DNA of 54,939 nt from Streptomyces soli. GTDB lineage: Bacteria; Actinomycetota; Actinomycetes; Streptomycetales; Streptomycetaceae. The notes below the pieces were generated by a model. The model was not told the origin of the DNA, did no database searches, and saw only the letters and a list, made by a program, of their open reading frames with translations. Of the stretch, positions 1-8,809 are shown piece by piece. The stretch is from the NCBI RefSeq assembly GCF_003999195.1, contig NZ_RJVR01000266.1, positions 1 to 54,939 of the forward strand, read 5' to 3'. Position 1 is the first letter of the stretch. Each line of letters opens with the position of its first letter. A program made the position numbers and the translations under genes.

Positions 1-1471
1 CATCGCCGATCGGGCAGCCGCCGAGGAAGTGCGCGGTGAGCGGGGTGCCCATCAACTCACCGACATTGCTGCCCGCGAAGCCGTTGATCTCCTCGGCGAG
101 GAGGCGGGCGGCCTCGGCGCCCTCGGGGATGAAGGCGGGGTTGGGCGCGCCGTGGCCCTGGCGGGCGGTGAGCAGGCCCTTCCCGAGGCCCTTCTCCTTG
201 CGGTAGGTGGTCAGGGAGTTGTCCAGGGACTGCATGACCAGGCCGATGATCGAGCGCTCGGACCAGCGGTAGTTGGACATCGAGCGCATCGTCAGCACCG
301 GATGGCGGGCGGAGTTGACCAGGAAGGCCAGGCCGCGCGGCAGGCGTCCGCCGTGCGGGACCTGGAGGATGGCCAGGCCGCCCATCGCGTTGGAGCCCTT
401 GCCGTAGCGGACGGGCTCGATGTGGGTGTTGTCGTTGGGGTGGATCGAGGACGTGATGGCCACGCCCTTGGTGAAGTCCGCCCGCTTCTGCCCGGTGCGC
501 TTGCGGTAGCGGCGGTCGATGGTCTGCGCACCGACCAGTGCCTCGGAGTTCGTACGCGTCAGTTCGCCGAGGCGGGCCGAGATGCCGGGGAGGCGGCCCG
601 CGTCGCGCATGGCGTGCAGCAGAGTCTGTGTGCCGTAGGTCCCGGCGGCGACGACGACGTACTGGGCGCGCAGGACGTGCGGCCTGGCCTTCTTCTTACG
701 GTCGGTGGGGACGGTCGCGACGTCGTAGCCGCCCTCCGGATTCTCCGAGAGGCCGGTGACGGTCGTCATGGGGTGGATGACCGCGCCGGCCTTCTCGGCG
801 AGGTGGAGATAGTTCTCGTTCAGCGTGTTCTTCGCCCCGTGCCGGCAGCCCGTCATGCACTCCCCGCACTCGGTGCAGGCCTTGCGGGACGGCCCCGCGC
901 CGCCGAAGTACGGGTCCGGGACCTCGCCACCGGGGGCGGCCTTCGCGTCCCCCTCGGCGTCCTTCCCGTCACCGAAGAAGACGCCGACCGGTGCGAGGTG
1001 GAAGGAATCGCCGACGCCCATCTTCTCGGCGGTGGCTTTGAGGTGGACGTCGGAGGGGGTCATGGTCGGGTTGAGCCGGACGCCCAGCATCCGCTGCGCC
1101 TGGTCGTAGTAGGGCTTCAACTCCTCCTGCCAGTCGGTGATGTGGCCCCACTGTCGGTCCTCGAAGAAGGCCTTGGGCGGTACGTAGAGGGTGTTGGCGT
1201 AGTTGAGCGAGCCGCCGCCGACGCCCGCGCCGGCCAGGATCATCACGTTGTTGAGCAGGTGGATGCGCTGGATGCCGTACAGGCCAAGGGCCGGTGCCCA
1301 GAGGTAGTTGCGGATGTCCCAGGAGTTCTTGGGGAGGGTCTCGCGGGTGAAGCGACGGCCCGCCTCCAGGACGCCGACCTTGTAGCCCTTCTCGGTCAGG
1401 CGCAGAGCGCTCACGGCTCCGCCGAACCCGGATCCGATCACGATCACGTCAAAGTCGTACTCGTGTGACAC
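1..1471 (-). CDS. GMC-family FAD oxidoreductase (cholesterol-oxidase-like), 3' end cut by the window
   Basis: The minus-strand protein starts at GTG 1471, preceded by an AAAGGAAC ribosome-binding site. It opens with the dinucleotide-binding motif VIVIGSGFGGAVSA near residues 9-22, the FAD site of glucose-methanol-choline oxidoreductases. A Cys-rich stretch, CTECGECMTGC (about 837-880), is typical of the cholesterol-oxidase-like subgroup and may hold a metal or cluster; I infer this. The C-terminal catalytic His region is partly beyond the window. It starts 13 bases after the stop of the aldehyde dehydrogenase, so the two are probably co-transcribed and could act in sequence, alcohol to aldehyde to acid. 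The substrate cannot be read from the sequence. Confidence 0.85.
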   Translation of the reverse strand, partial: MSHEYDFDVIVIGSGFGGAVSALRLTEKGYKVGVLEAGRRFTRETLPKNSWDIRNYLWAPALGLYGIQRIHLLNNVMILAGAGVGGGSLNYANTLYVPPKAFFEDRQWGHITDWQEELKPYYDQAQRMLGVRLNPTMTPSDVHLKATAEKMGVGDSFHLAPVGVFFGDGKDAEGDAKAAPGGEVPDPYFGGAGPSRKACTECGECMTGCRHGAKNTLNENYLHLAEKAGAVIHPMTTVTGLSENPEGGYDVATVPTDRKKKARPHVLRAQYVVVAAGTYGTQTLLHAMRDAGRLPGISARLGELTRTNSEALVGAQTIDRRYRKRTGQKRADFTKGVAITSSIHPNDNTHIEPVRYGKGSNAMGGLAILQVPHGGRLPRGLAFLVNSARHPVLTMRSMSNYRWSERSIIGLVMQSLDNSLTTYRKEKGLGKGLLTARQGHGAPNPAFIPEGAEAARLLAEEINGFAGSNVGELMGTPLTAHFLGGCPIGD

Positions 1472-1484
1472 CGGCTTGTTCCTT

Positions 1485-3080
1485 TCAGCGGAGGCGCAGG
1501 GCCTTCATCACGCGGAGACTGCGGCTCATGAAGGCCGCGTACTGCTCGTCGGTCATGCCCAGCGAGGGCGCCATCGGCAGCAGCCGCTGGGTGGCGACGG
1601 TCTGGGCCTCGGTGTACTTGAGGATGCCCTCGGAACCGTTGCGGCGGCCGATGCCGGACTCGCCCATGCCGCCCAACGGGGCCTGGACGCTGCCGTAGGC
1701 GGAGGCGTAGCCCTCGTTGACGTTGACGGTGCCGGAGTGCAGGCGGGCGGCGACCTGGGCGCCGCGCCGGGTGTCCTTAGTCCAGACGGCTGCGTTGAGG
1801 CCGTACGGGGTCGCGTTGGCGCGCTCGACCGCTTCGTCCTCGTCGGTGAAGCGGTAGATGGAAACGACCGGGCCGAAGGTCTCCTCGGCGCAGACGGCCA
1901 TCGGGGACTCGACGCCGTCAAGGATGGTCGGCTCGTAGAAGTACGGGCCGACGTCCGGGCGGGGGCGGCCGCCGGCGAGCACCGTGGCGCCCTTGTCCAC
2001 CGCCTCGTCGACATGGCGGGTGACGGTCTCCAGCTGCCGGGTGCCGGCCAGCGAGCCCATTCCGGCGCCGTACGCGAGGCCGGTGCCGAGCTTGAGGGCC
2101 TTGGTGCGGGCGACGAAGCGCTCCAGGAAGGCTTCGGCGACCGATTCGTGGACGTACATCCGCTCCATGGACTCGCACAGCTGCCCGGCGGAGGCGAAGC
2201 AGGCCCGTACGGCGCCTTCGGCGGCCTTGTCGAGGTCGGCGTCCTTGAGGACGAGCATGGCGTTCTTGCCGCCGAGCTCGAGGGAGAAACCGACGAGTCG
2301 GTCGGCGGCCCGCTTCGCCACGTCGCGGCCGGTGCGGCTGGAGCCGGTGAAGGAGACGTAGTCCGCGTGCTCGACGACGGCAGGGCCGACGACCGGGCCC
2401 TCGCCGATCACGATCTGCCAGACGTCCTCCGGCAGCCCGGCCTCGATGAGCTGTTCCCGGGCCCACAGCAGCGTCAGGGCGGTCTGGGTGTCCGGCTTCA
2501 TGACGACCGCGTTGCCCGCGGCGAAGGCGGGTAGCGCGTCGCCCGCGCCCAGCGCGAAGGGGTAGTTCCACGGCACGATGAAGCCGACCGTGCCCTTGGG
2601 CTGGCGCAACTCGGCGACCTTCGTCAGGACCGGGATGGCGCCGGTGTGGCGGCGCCGACGGAGGTAGGCGGGGGCCTTGCGGCCGTAGTGGCGGGCGGTG
2701 ACGGCGACCAGTTGCACCTCTTCGTGCGCGTGCATCCTGGTCTTGCCGGTCTCCAGCTGGATCAGGTCCAGGATTTCCGCCTGCCGGGCGAGGAGCAGGT
2801 CGTGGAAGCGCAGCAGCACGGCGGCCCGCTGCCGCGCGGGCGTCGCCGCCCACGCCTTCCGGGCCTCCCTGGCCCTCTCGTACGCGGCGGCCACGTCCTG
2901 CGGCGTCGACTCCGGCAGGTCCGCCAGCTTCTCCCCGGTCAGCGGGCTCTGGTTCGCCGTCCGGCCGCTGCCCGGGATCCCACGCGTGAGCCGCGCTACC
3001 AGCTCCGGGGTCACCACATCGGCCGCGGTCCGCGTGCCCGCTGGGGCTACCGGGTTACCGCCAGTAGTTGTGTCCGTCAT
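1485..3080 (-). CDS. NAD(P)-dependent succinate-semialdehyde-type aldehyde dehydrogenase
   Basis: This 531-residue aldehyde dehydrogenase would oxidise an aldehyde, probably succinate semialdehyde, to the acid in the cytosol. The family residues are in place: the cofactor region FIVPWNYPF (168-176), the general base Glu268 in LELGGKN, and the nucleophile Cys302 in GQLCESMERM. The unusual CESMERM context matches the actinobacterial succinic semialdehyde dehydrogenase subgroup. The N-terminal 45 residues are low in complexity and longer than usual. It is followed after 13 bases by the GMC oxidoreductase. An IS200/IS605 right end lies only about 42 bases upstream of the start, so the native promoter may have been displaced. 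The substrate is inferred from family resemblance. Confidence 0.85.
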   Translation of the reverse strand: MTDTTTGGNPVAPAGTRTAADVVTPELVARLTRGIPGSGRTANQSPLTGEKLADLPESTPQDVAAAYERAREARKAWAATPARQRAAVLLRFHDLLLARQAEILDLIQLETGKTRMHAHEEVQLVAVTARHYGRKAPAYLRRRRHTGAIPVLTKVAELRQPKGTVGFIVPWNYPFALGAGDALPAFAAGNAVVMKPDTQTALTLLWAREQLIEAGLPEDVWQIVIGEGPVVGPAVVEHADYVSFTGSSRTGRDVAKRAADRLVGFSLELGGKNAMLVLKDADLDKAAEGAVRACFASAGQLCESMERMYVHESVAEAFLERFVARTKALKLGTGLAYGAGMGSLAGTRQLETVTRHVDEAVDKGATVLAGGRPRPDVGPYFYEPTILDGVESPMAVCAEETFGPVVSIYRFTDEDEAVERANATPYGLNAAVWTKDTRRGAQVAARLHSGTVNVNEGYASAYGSVQAPLGGMGESGIGRRNGSEGILKYTEAQTVATQRLLPMAPSLGMTDEQYAAFMSRSLRVMKALRLR

Positions 3081-3122
3081 AGCGCGAGGTTACGGCTGAC
3101 AGCCGCCTTCTGCATACCCACC

Positions 3123-3260
3123 GTTGACGTCCTCCCCCTCGTGAACGAACGAGGGGGATTTGCTCCCTGGCGTCCGCCGTGGCGGCTCGCCTTGAGATGG
3201 GTTCCTGTTTCATCGGGGCTTGCCTTCCGCTAGGCGGCAGGGCTTACGGCCCCTCCGCAG
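3123..3260 (-). ncRNA. Candidate TnpB omega-RNA (reRNA) at the right end
   Basis: In characterised IS605 elements the guide RNA starts inside the 3' end of tnpB and runs through the right end; the bases just outside form the guide. Here the interval from the tnpB stop (3230) to the right-end hairpin holds GC-rich complementary stretches and finishes with the hairpin and GACGTCAAC. The predicted guide is about the next 16 bases outside, 3107-3122 on the minus strand. The position follows from family knowledge; the fold was not computed and the 5' end is a guess. Confidence 0.5.
3134..3157. repeat. IS605 right-end hairpin
   Basis: CCCCCTCGT at 3134-3142 and its exact complement at 3149-3157 enclose a 6-base loop. 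This subterminal hairpin is the usual TnpA recognition structure and the 3' stem of the omega-RNA. A close relative is found alone at 51192-51211. Confidence 0.8.
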
Positions 3261-4408
3261 GCGTTTACGGTCTCCGCCCGTCCGGCGGCGACCTTGTGTC
3301 CTTCGGTCCTGATGTTGAGTGCGGCGTTGATGTCGCGGTCATGGACCGTCCCGCAGTTGGCGCATGTCCACTCGCGTACTGCCAGGGGCTTGTGGCCGTC
3401 CTTGAAGCCGCATGCTGAGCAGAGTTGCGAGGAGGGGAAGAACCGGTCCACCTTCGCGAAGGTGCGCCCGTACCGGGCTGCCTTGTACTCCAGCATGCTC
3501 ACGAACGCGGACCATCCGGCGTCGTGCACGGACTTGGCGAGGCGGGTGCGGGCGAGTCCCTTCACGCACAAGTCCTCCACGCTGATCGCTTGGTTCTCGC
3601 GGATCAGCTGGGTGGAGAGCTGGTGGTGGAACTCGCGGCGCGCGTCGGCGACCCGCGCGTGTGCGCGGGCGACCTTGAGGCGGGCCTTGGCCCGGTTCGC
3701 GGAGCCCTTCTGCTTGCGGGAGAGGGCCTGCTGTGTGCGCTTGAGCTTCTTCTCGGCCCGGCGCAGAAACCGGGGCGAGCTGATCTTCCGGCCATCGGAC
3801 ATGACCGCGAAGTGGGTGAGGCCGAGATCGATGCCTATCTCGCCCGCCATGTCCGGCAATGCCTCGTCGGGGCCGGTCTCCACGACGAACGACGCGAAGT
3901 ACCGCCCCGCACTGTCCTTGACCACCGTCACCGTGGACGGCCGCGAGGGCAGGGCACGCGACCACTTCACCGACACATCGCCGATCTTCGGCAGGGACAG
4001 CTTCCCGCCCGGCGTGATCTTCCAGCGGGCATTCGCGGTGAACCGGACCGACTGCCGCGTGTCCCGCTTGGACATGAAACGGGGCGCGCCCATGCGCGGG
4101 CGCCTGCCCTTCAGGCCGTCGAAGAAGTTCCGATACGCGGTGTCCAGGTCCCGGAGGGACTGCTGGAGCACGACGGACGACACCTCGCCCAGCCATGCCC
4201 GCTCCGGGGTGTTCTTCGCCTCGGTGATCAGGGTCTTGGACAGGTCCCCGGTCTTCGGGAACGGCAGCCCCTCGGAGCGGGCGGTCTCCCGCGCCCTGAG
4301 GGCGTCGTTGTAGACCACCCGCGCACACCCGAACGCCCTCGCCAACGACGAACGCTGACCGGCGCTCGGGTAGAGGCGGAAGCTGTACCGAAGCTGCACG
4401 CCGACCAT
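3230..4408 (-). CDS. tnpB: TnpB RNA-guided nuclease of the IS200/IS605 element
   Basis: This 392-residue TnpB is the RNA-guided DNA endonuclease ancestral to Cas12. It cuts at the empty donor site and so favours retention of the element. The start of an OrfB helix-turn-helix region is visible (RYSFRLYPS). The split RuvC core is complete: Asp194 in GIDLGLTHFAV, Glu278 in ISVEDL and Asp359 in HDRDINAALN. The zinc finger CxxC/CxxC (Cys330, 333, 349, 352) lies between the last two. Its length is normal and no frameshift is seen. The start codon abuts the tnpA start region head to head, so each promoter must lie within the other gene. It is probably functional. Confidence 0.93.
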   Translation of the reverse strand: MVGVQLRYSFRLYPSAGQRSSLARAFGCARVVYNDALRARETARSEGLPFPKTGDLSKTLITEAKNTPERAWLGEVSSVVLQQSLRDLDTAYRNFFDGLKGRRPRMGAPRFMSKRDTRQSVRFTANARWKITPGGKLSLPKIGDVSVKWSRALPSRPSTVTVVKDSAGRYFASFVVETGPDEALPDMAGEIGIDLGLTHFAVMSDGRKISSPRFLRRAEKKLKRTQQALSRKQKGSANRAKARLKVARAHARVADARREFHHQLSTQLIRENQAISVEDLCVKGLARTRLAKSVHDAGWSAFVSMLEYKAARYGRTFAKVDRFFPSSQLCSACGFKDGHKPLAVREWTCANCGTVHDRDINAALNIRTEGHKVAAGRAETVNACGGAVSPAA

Positions 4409-4424
4409 GATACACAGTTGGTTT

Positions 4425-4841
4425 ATGGGTATCGATGAGAACGTTCGTACAGGTCGTCACTGTGACTTCCGCCTTCACGTCCACTTGGTTTTCGTGACGA
4501 AGTACCGGCACTCCGTCTTCGCCGACCGGCACCTGACGCGGTGCGAGGAGATCATGCGCAGCGTGTGCGAGGACTTCGAGGCCGAGCTGGTCGAGTTCAA
4601 CGGCGAGGCCAACCACGTCCACCTGCTCGTGAACTTCCCCCCGAAGGTCGCCGTCTCCAAGCTGGTGAACTCCCTCAAGGGCGTCAGCTCGCGCAGGCTC
4701 CGCCAGGAGTTCCCCGACCTCGTCCGCCACTACTGGCGGGCACAACGCCTATGGTCCGGCTCCTACTTCGCCGGATCCGTCGGCGGCGCCCCGCTCAGCA
4801 TCGTCAAGCAGTACATCGAGCAGCAGAACCAGCCGCTCTGA
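4425..4841 (+). CDS. tnpA: IS200/IS605 Y1 (HUH) transposase TnpA
   Basis: This small single-domain transposase of 138 residues cuts and joins single-stranded element ends. The HUH metal site is HVHLLV (residues 64-69) and the single catalytic Tyr is in VKQYIEQQ near residue 130. Both are intact. I prefer ATG 4425 (MGIDENVRTG), which matches the usual family N-terminus; an in-frame ATG at 4407 would add six residues and overlap the tnpB start by two bases. TnpA should recognise hairpins at both element ends. Confidence 0.93.
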   Translation: MGIDENVRTGRHCDFRLHVHLVFVTKYRHSVFADRHLTRCEEIMRSVCEDFEAELVEFNGEANHVHLLVNFPPKVAVSKLVNSLKGVSSRRLRQEFPDLVRHYWRAQRLWSGSYFAGSVGGAPLSIVKQYIEQQNQPL

Positions 4842-5227
4842 CACGGGCTGAGGCCAACAGTGCGGATCTGCGCCCACAGCTGAGGACAGAGCAGTCTTGA
4901 GATTCGCTTCACCACCGGGCTGAAGATATCCAGGGAAGACTCGCCGCATCGCGGCTCGCACGCAGGTCGGGGTGCTGATGACATCGCACCAACGAACGAC
5001 CGCCTTCGTGCGTGCGGCCTGCTGGCCTGCGGCTTTCTCGTTGATGAGGGTTGCTCACCGAATGGCATCTACGAGGCCGACGCCCCTCGTTGTTGACGTT
5101 GATGAGGCCCGTTGCCGTCCCGGTGATAACTGAAGCCCGGTGCACTGCGAATAGACCCGGTAGCCGGTTTTCACCTCACGAGCACAATCGTGCCAGTGCG
5201 CACTGGCATGCTGCGCGTTGCCGCATC
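4842..5227. other. Gene-free stretch between tnpA and the first kinase gene
   Basis: This 386-base region holds the unresolved left end of the IS605 element and then sequence without a convincing gene. A minus-strand frame at 4909-5145 has an odd Arg/His-rich composition and no recognised domain, and could be a decayed transposase remnant. The block GTTGATGAGG occurs twice (about 5041 and 5098). The last part carries the palindrome described at 5191-5208. Confidence 0.5.
5191..5208 (-). terminator. Palindrome after the kinase stop, likely terminator
   Basis: TGCCAGTGC followed directly by its complement GCACTGGCA forms a perfect 18-base palindrome 20 bases after the stop codon of the 5228-6832 kinase gene. 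As RNA it folds to a 7-bp stem with a GCGC loop. It probably ends the four-gene kinase transcript, although no U-tract follows, which is common in Streptomyces. Confidence 0.55.
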
Positions 5228-6832
5228 TCAGTTCTGGTTCTGGTCCGGCTGGAAGGTGTCGCGGGCGGAGTCGAAGTACTCCCGCCCCAGTTCCGCCTTC
5301 GCGACCGGCGACGACACCCACACGTCGTACTGCCGGCCGCCCTCGGTCCAGCACAGGTCGTACGTGCGGCGGGCGCCGCCGCCGTCCCCGAAGCCGTCCC
5401 AGGTGAACTCCCACAACGCGGCCGGATTGCCCGCCCGGGTGGTCTCGGTGACGAATCCGTCGCGATACCCCTTGAACGTGCCGGGGCCGTCCACGTGCTG
5501 GGCCTTCATGACGGCGAGCGGGCCGCCGTGACCCGGGGCGGCCGTGCGGATGCCGATGCGGAATACCTCGCCCGGCGAGAAGTAGAAGACCCGCGGCGGC
5601 TGGTAGGACCGCGTGAAGCCGTCGGGCACCGCGAGCGAGAAACCCTTGGTGTCGACGACGAGCCGATAGCCCGCCGGGACGGGCTTCGCGGTGGAACCGG
5701 CAGTCGCCGTGGCCGGGCTCCGGCTGGGGCTTGGGCTTGGGTTGGTGGTCTTCGCCGTCGCACCGGCGGCGCGGCCCGGGGCCGTCGCGGCCAGGGCGGG
5801 GCTGTTGCCCGCGTTGTGGTGCTGTACGAGCGCCACGGCGCCGAGAGCACCCACCACGAGGATGCTCAGCGCGGCGAGGATCAGCGGCGTACGGCGACGC
5901 GGCTTCGTGGGCACGGCAGGCGCGGTCGGCGGGGGTTTCGTTGGCGCGGGTATGTCGTTCGGCAGGGTCGACACGTTCGACGGGTCCGCGTAGCCGCGCA
6001 GCCGTTCCTCCGCCTCCGGTGCGCTCATCCGGCGCTCCGGGTCGCGCTCCAACAGGGCGGTCACCACGGGCAGCAGAGGTCCCAACTCCACGGGCGGCCG
6101 GATCTCGTCGAACACGACCGCGTGCAGGACCCCGCCCAGGGAGTCGCGGCGGAACGGCGACTGGCCCCGTACGGCCGCGCACAGCAGCACCCCCAGCGAC
6201 CACATGTCGGACGCCGGGCCCGCCGATTGCCCCGACATCCGTTCCGGCGCGGTGTACTCGGGCGAGCCGACGAAGGCGCCCGCCTCGGTCAGGGTCGTAC
6301 TGCCCAGCACGCGGGCGATGCCGAAGTCGGTGAGTACGACCCGGCCGGTGCCGTTCTCGATCAGGACGTTGGCGGGCTTGATGTCCCGGTGCAGCACGCC
6401 GTGCGCGTGGGCGGCATGCAGCGCGCCGGTGACCGCGGCCCCGATCCTGGCGGCCTCGCGCGGCGGGACGGGACCGTCCTTCGCCAGGATCTCGGCGAGC
6501 GAACGGCCGTCGACCAGCTCCATGACGATCCACGGGCTGCCGTCCTGCTCCACGACGTCGTGCAGCACGATCACATGCGGATGCTTGATCCGTGCCGCCG
6601 TCCGCGCCTCGCGCAGCGCGCGCTCCCTGCGCCCCCGCCGCTCGTCGTCCGGCATGCCGTCGTCCAGGAGCAGTTCCTTCACGGCGACCTGACGGCCCAG
6701 CAGTTCGTCCTCAGCCCGCCATACGGTGCCCATCCCGCCACGGCCGAGCCGACCCGTGATGCGGTAGCGGCCGACGATCACCCCGGGTGGGGAAGGGTCC
6801 GGAAAGGCCGCGTATCCCCCGTCGCTTGCCAT
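5228..6832 (-). CDS. Transmembrane Ser/Thr protein kinase (Hanks type)
   Basis: This 534-residue kinase has a cytosolic catalytic domain (about 22-285) with glycine loop GRGGMG, Lys52 in VAVKEL, HRDIKPANV (148-156), DFG (169-171) and the activation loop TxxxGSPEYTAPE. A single membrane segment (about 315-336) follows a Pro-rich linker. The outer part (about 380-534) is not a PASTA domain. It resembles the outer domains of the other three kinase-like proteins upstream, with a pattern of GF-x-VPDGF/W, WEFT and a C-terminal F-x-D-T-F. It is last of four same-direction kinase genes and starts 33 bases after its neighbour. The signal sensed and targets are unknown. Confidence 0.9.
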   Translation of the reverse strand: MASDGGYAAFPDPSPPGVIVGRYRITGRLGRGGMGTVWRAEDELLGRQVAVKELLLDDGMPDDERRGRRERALREARTAARIKHPHVIVLHDVVEQDGSPWIVMELVDGRSLAEILAKDGPVPPREAARIGAAVTGALHAAHAHGVLHRDIKPANVLIENGTGRVVLTDFGIARVLGSTTLTEAGAFVGSPEYTAPERMSGQSAGPASDMWSLGVLLCAAVRGQSPFRRDSLGGVLHAVVFDEIRPPVELGPLLPVVTALLERDPERRMSAPEAEERLRGYADPSNVSTLPNDIPAPTKPPPTAPAVPTKPRRRTPLILAALSILVVGALGAVALVQHHNAGNSPALAATAPGRAAGATAKTTNPSPSPSRSPATATAGSTAKPVPAGYRLVVDTKGFSLAVPDGFTRSYQPPRVFYFSPGEVFRIGIRTAAPGHGGPLAVMKAQHVDGPGTFKGYRDGFVTETTRAGNPAALWEFTWDGFGDGGGARRTYDLCWTEGGRQYDVWVSSPVAKAELGREYFDSARDTFQPDQNQN

Positions 6833-6865
6833 GCGCCCATCATGCCGTAAGGCCGGGCCCGGGGC

Positions 6866-8728
6866 TCAGGACGAAGTGCTGTACGTCTCGGCGGCCTTGT
6901 CGAAGTAGCGCTTGAGCTCGGCGGTGTGGGCGGTGGGGCCGACGAAGAGGACGACGTGGTAGCCGCTGCCGCGGAGCATGACGAGGTTGGTGGCGTAGAC
7001 CTCGCGGTTGGAGGAGTCGCGGTAGGTGTACTCGCCTTCGGCGGCGGAGACGCCGTTGAGGTCGAGGCTGCGGGCGCCGAAGGCGGAGGACCAGGCGGAG
7101 GAGCGGAAGGCGTCGAGTTCGGCTTCGCCGTCGGACTGGTAGGCGAGGGGGTCGCTGCCGAAGTCGGCGACGGAGTCGCGGCCGGGGACGACGATGAGCT
7201 CCATGTCGCCGCCGGTGTAGCGGACCTGGCCCTTGGAGTTCTTGCCCTGCCGCTGCCAGCCGGTGGGGACGGCGACGGTGAAGCCGGCCGAGTCGGTGCG
7301 GAGCTTGAAGTCGCTGCCGAGATCGCTCGCCGTCACGGTCGTGGACGGGACTGAGGGCGTGGCCGACGGTGAGGGTGAGTGGGAGGGCGCCTTGCTGGTG
7401 GCCGGGGCCGTCGACGGCTTCGGTTTGCCGTCGGAGACCTGCGCGGGCACCGTCTGCGAGGTGTCGGCGGAGCCGTTCGTACTGCCGTTGCGCGGCATGA
7501 AGAGCACGGCATACGCCACGGTCGCCACGAGCAGCAGGACGACGGCCAGGAGCAGCGTGAGGCCGAGGCTGCGCGGTGCCCGGGACCGTTTCTTGGCCTT
7601 GGCGCGCTTGTGGCGGCCGTGCGAGGGGTGGAGCGGCACCGGGTCGGCGGCTTGCCTGCGCTTGCGAACGAGCTCGCCGCGGCGCCGTACGATCGGCAGC
7701 TTGTGCGGGTCGTCCGCAGGGACGCGCACGGTCTGCAGCCCGAGGTCGGGTTCGGGCGCGGATCGGACCAGGGACCGCAGCCAGCCGCGCAGCTCCTCGA
7801 CGTCGGGGCGCTCGGAGGGGTCCTGGCGGAGCAGGGACTCGACGATGGGCCGCAGGGCCCCGCATTCCTCGGCGTAGGCGGGCGGTTCGGCGCAGACGAG
7901 CTGGACGAGCTCGGCGGTGCTCTCCTCGGGGAAGGGCGGGTGGCCCTGGACGCTGCGGAAGAGTAGGGAGCCGAGCGCCCAGAGGTCGACGGTGGGACCG
8001 ACCGGCGGGGCCAGTTGCCAGTTCTCGTGCACCGGCGTGGCCTGCTCGGGCGCCCAGCGCTCGGTGACCGGCCCGACGAGGTGCATCCGGGCCTGCCGGG
8101 CGCGCTCCAGCTCCAGCGCGGAGTCGGGCCCTTCCCAGCTCCCGCTGCCCCCGGACCCGCCCGCCAGGGCCCGTACCGGCACCGGGTTGTAGCCGGCCAG
8201 CGCCTCCTGCGCGGCCCCGGCGGCGAGCCCGGAGAGCATGGCGCGGCCGTCGTCGCAGACCAGCACGGTGCCGGCGGTGACATTGCGGTGGGTCCAGCCG
8301 TGGGCGTGCAGCGCGAGCAGCGCGGTGAGTACGTCGGAGGCGATCTCGGCGGCGCGGTAGGGGCTGAGCCGCTTGTCGGCGAGGAGCGCGGCGAGCGGAC
8401 GGGCGGGGACCAGCTCACTGACGATCCAGAGGCTGCCACCGTCGGTGAATATGTCGAAGACCTGCACCAGGCGTGGGTGATCGGGTATTGCCCCTGCCGC
8501 ACGCGCCGCTTCGAGCGCCCGGCTCGCGCTGTCGCTGCCCGGCCCCGGGTCGTCACCACCGTCGCCCGGTTCGGCGCTCACCACCTCCGGCAGGAGGATC
8601 TGCCGTACGAGCACTTCCTGTCCGCTGTACGTGTCGAAGGCGCGCGTCTCGACCAGCTCGTACTCATCGGCGGGCGGCCGGGGCAGGCGGTAGCGCTCGG
8701 CGAGCACACGTCCCGCGTAGTCGTCCAC
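6866..8728 (-). CDS. Transmembrane pseudokinase of the kinase cluster
   Basis: This 620-residue protein has the kinase fold plan but has lost its catalytic residues. There is no glycine loop (ERYRLPRPPADEYELV), the beta-3 Lys is Arg42 (VLVRQIL), HRD is HRN (147-149) and DFG is SGL (166-168). The later lobe is kept (WAPEQ, DLWALGSLLF, DPSERP). One membrane segment lies near residues 390-412 after a basic stretch, then a Ser/Thr/Pro linker and an outer domain of the same type as in the neighbouring kinases (GFTVAVPTGW). It lies between active kinases in the same direction. I infer a role as allosteric partner or scaffold for one of them. A degenerate but active kinase is less likely. Confidence 0.88.
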   Translation of the reverse strand: MDDYAGRVLAERYRLPRPPADEYELVETRAFDTYSGQEVLVRQILLPEVVSAEPGDGGDDPGPGSDSASRALEAARAAGAIPDHPRLVQVFDIFTDGGSLWIVSELVPARPLAALLADKRLSPYRAAEIASDVLTALLALHAHGWTHRNVTAGTVLVCDDGRAMLSGLAAGAAQEALAGYNPVPVRALAGGSGGSGSWEGPDSALELERARQARMHLVGPVTERWAPEQATPVHENWQLAPPVGPTVDLWALGSLLFRSVQGHPPFPEESTAELVQLVCAEPPAYAEECGALRPIVESLLRQDPSERPDVEELRGWLRSLVRSAPEPDLGLQTVRVPADDPHKLPIVRRRGELVRKRRQAADPVPLHPSHGRHKRAKAKKRSRAPRSLGLTLLLAVVLLLVATVAYAVLFMPRNGSTNGSADTSQTVPAQVSDGKPKPSTAPATSKAPSHSPSPSATPSVPSTTVTASDLGSDFKLRTDSAGFTVAVPTGWQRQGKNSKGQVRYTGGDMELIVVPGRDSVADFGSDPLAYQSDGEAELDAFRSSAWSSAFGARSLDLNGVSAAEGEYTYRDSSNREVYATNLVMLRGSGYHVVLFVGPTAHTAELKRYFDKAAETYSTSS

Positions 8729-8809
8729 GACGCCTCCCCAAAGCGTCAGATCCGGTCCTCAACCGGAGCTTTCTGTCCGCAAGGACTCACGATACGTGCT
8801 GGTGCTGTG

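Larger units (their letters stand above)
3123..4920. mobile_element. IS200/IS605-family insertion sequence (IS605 type, tnpA and tnpB divergent)
   Basis: The element holds a Y1 transposase gene and a divergent tnpB. The end next to the tnpB stop (low coordinates) is the right end: a GC-rich hairpin at 3134-3157 followed by the 3' sequence GACGTCAAC, ending about 3123, as in other IS605-group right ends. The left end lies after the tnpA stop (4841), but I could not resolve its hairpin or exact limit, so 4920 is an estimate. Such elements move as single-strand circles without target duplication. It sits in the upstream region of the aldehyde dehydrogenase gene. Both proteins look intact, so the element may still be active. 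Confidence 0.85.

Noticed and set aside
29..1468. Long plus-strand frame of 479 residues
   Set aside because: It is antisense to the GMC oxidoreductase, whose minus frame has clear motifs. The plus frame has Gly/Val/Asp-rich shadow composition.
4909..5145. Minus-strand gene of 78 residues
   Set aside because: No domain, atypical composition and no convincing ribosome-binding site. It may be decayed mobile DNA.
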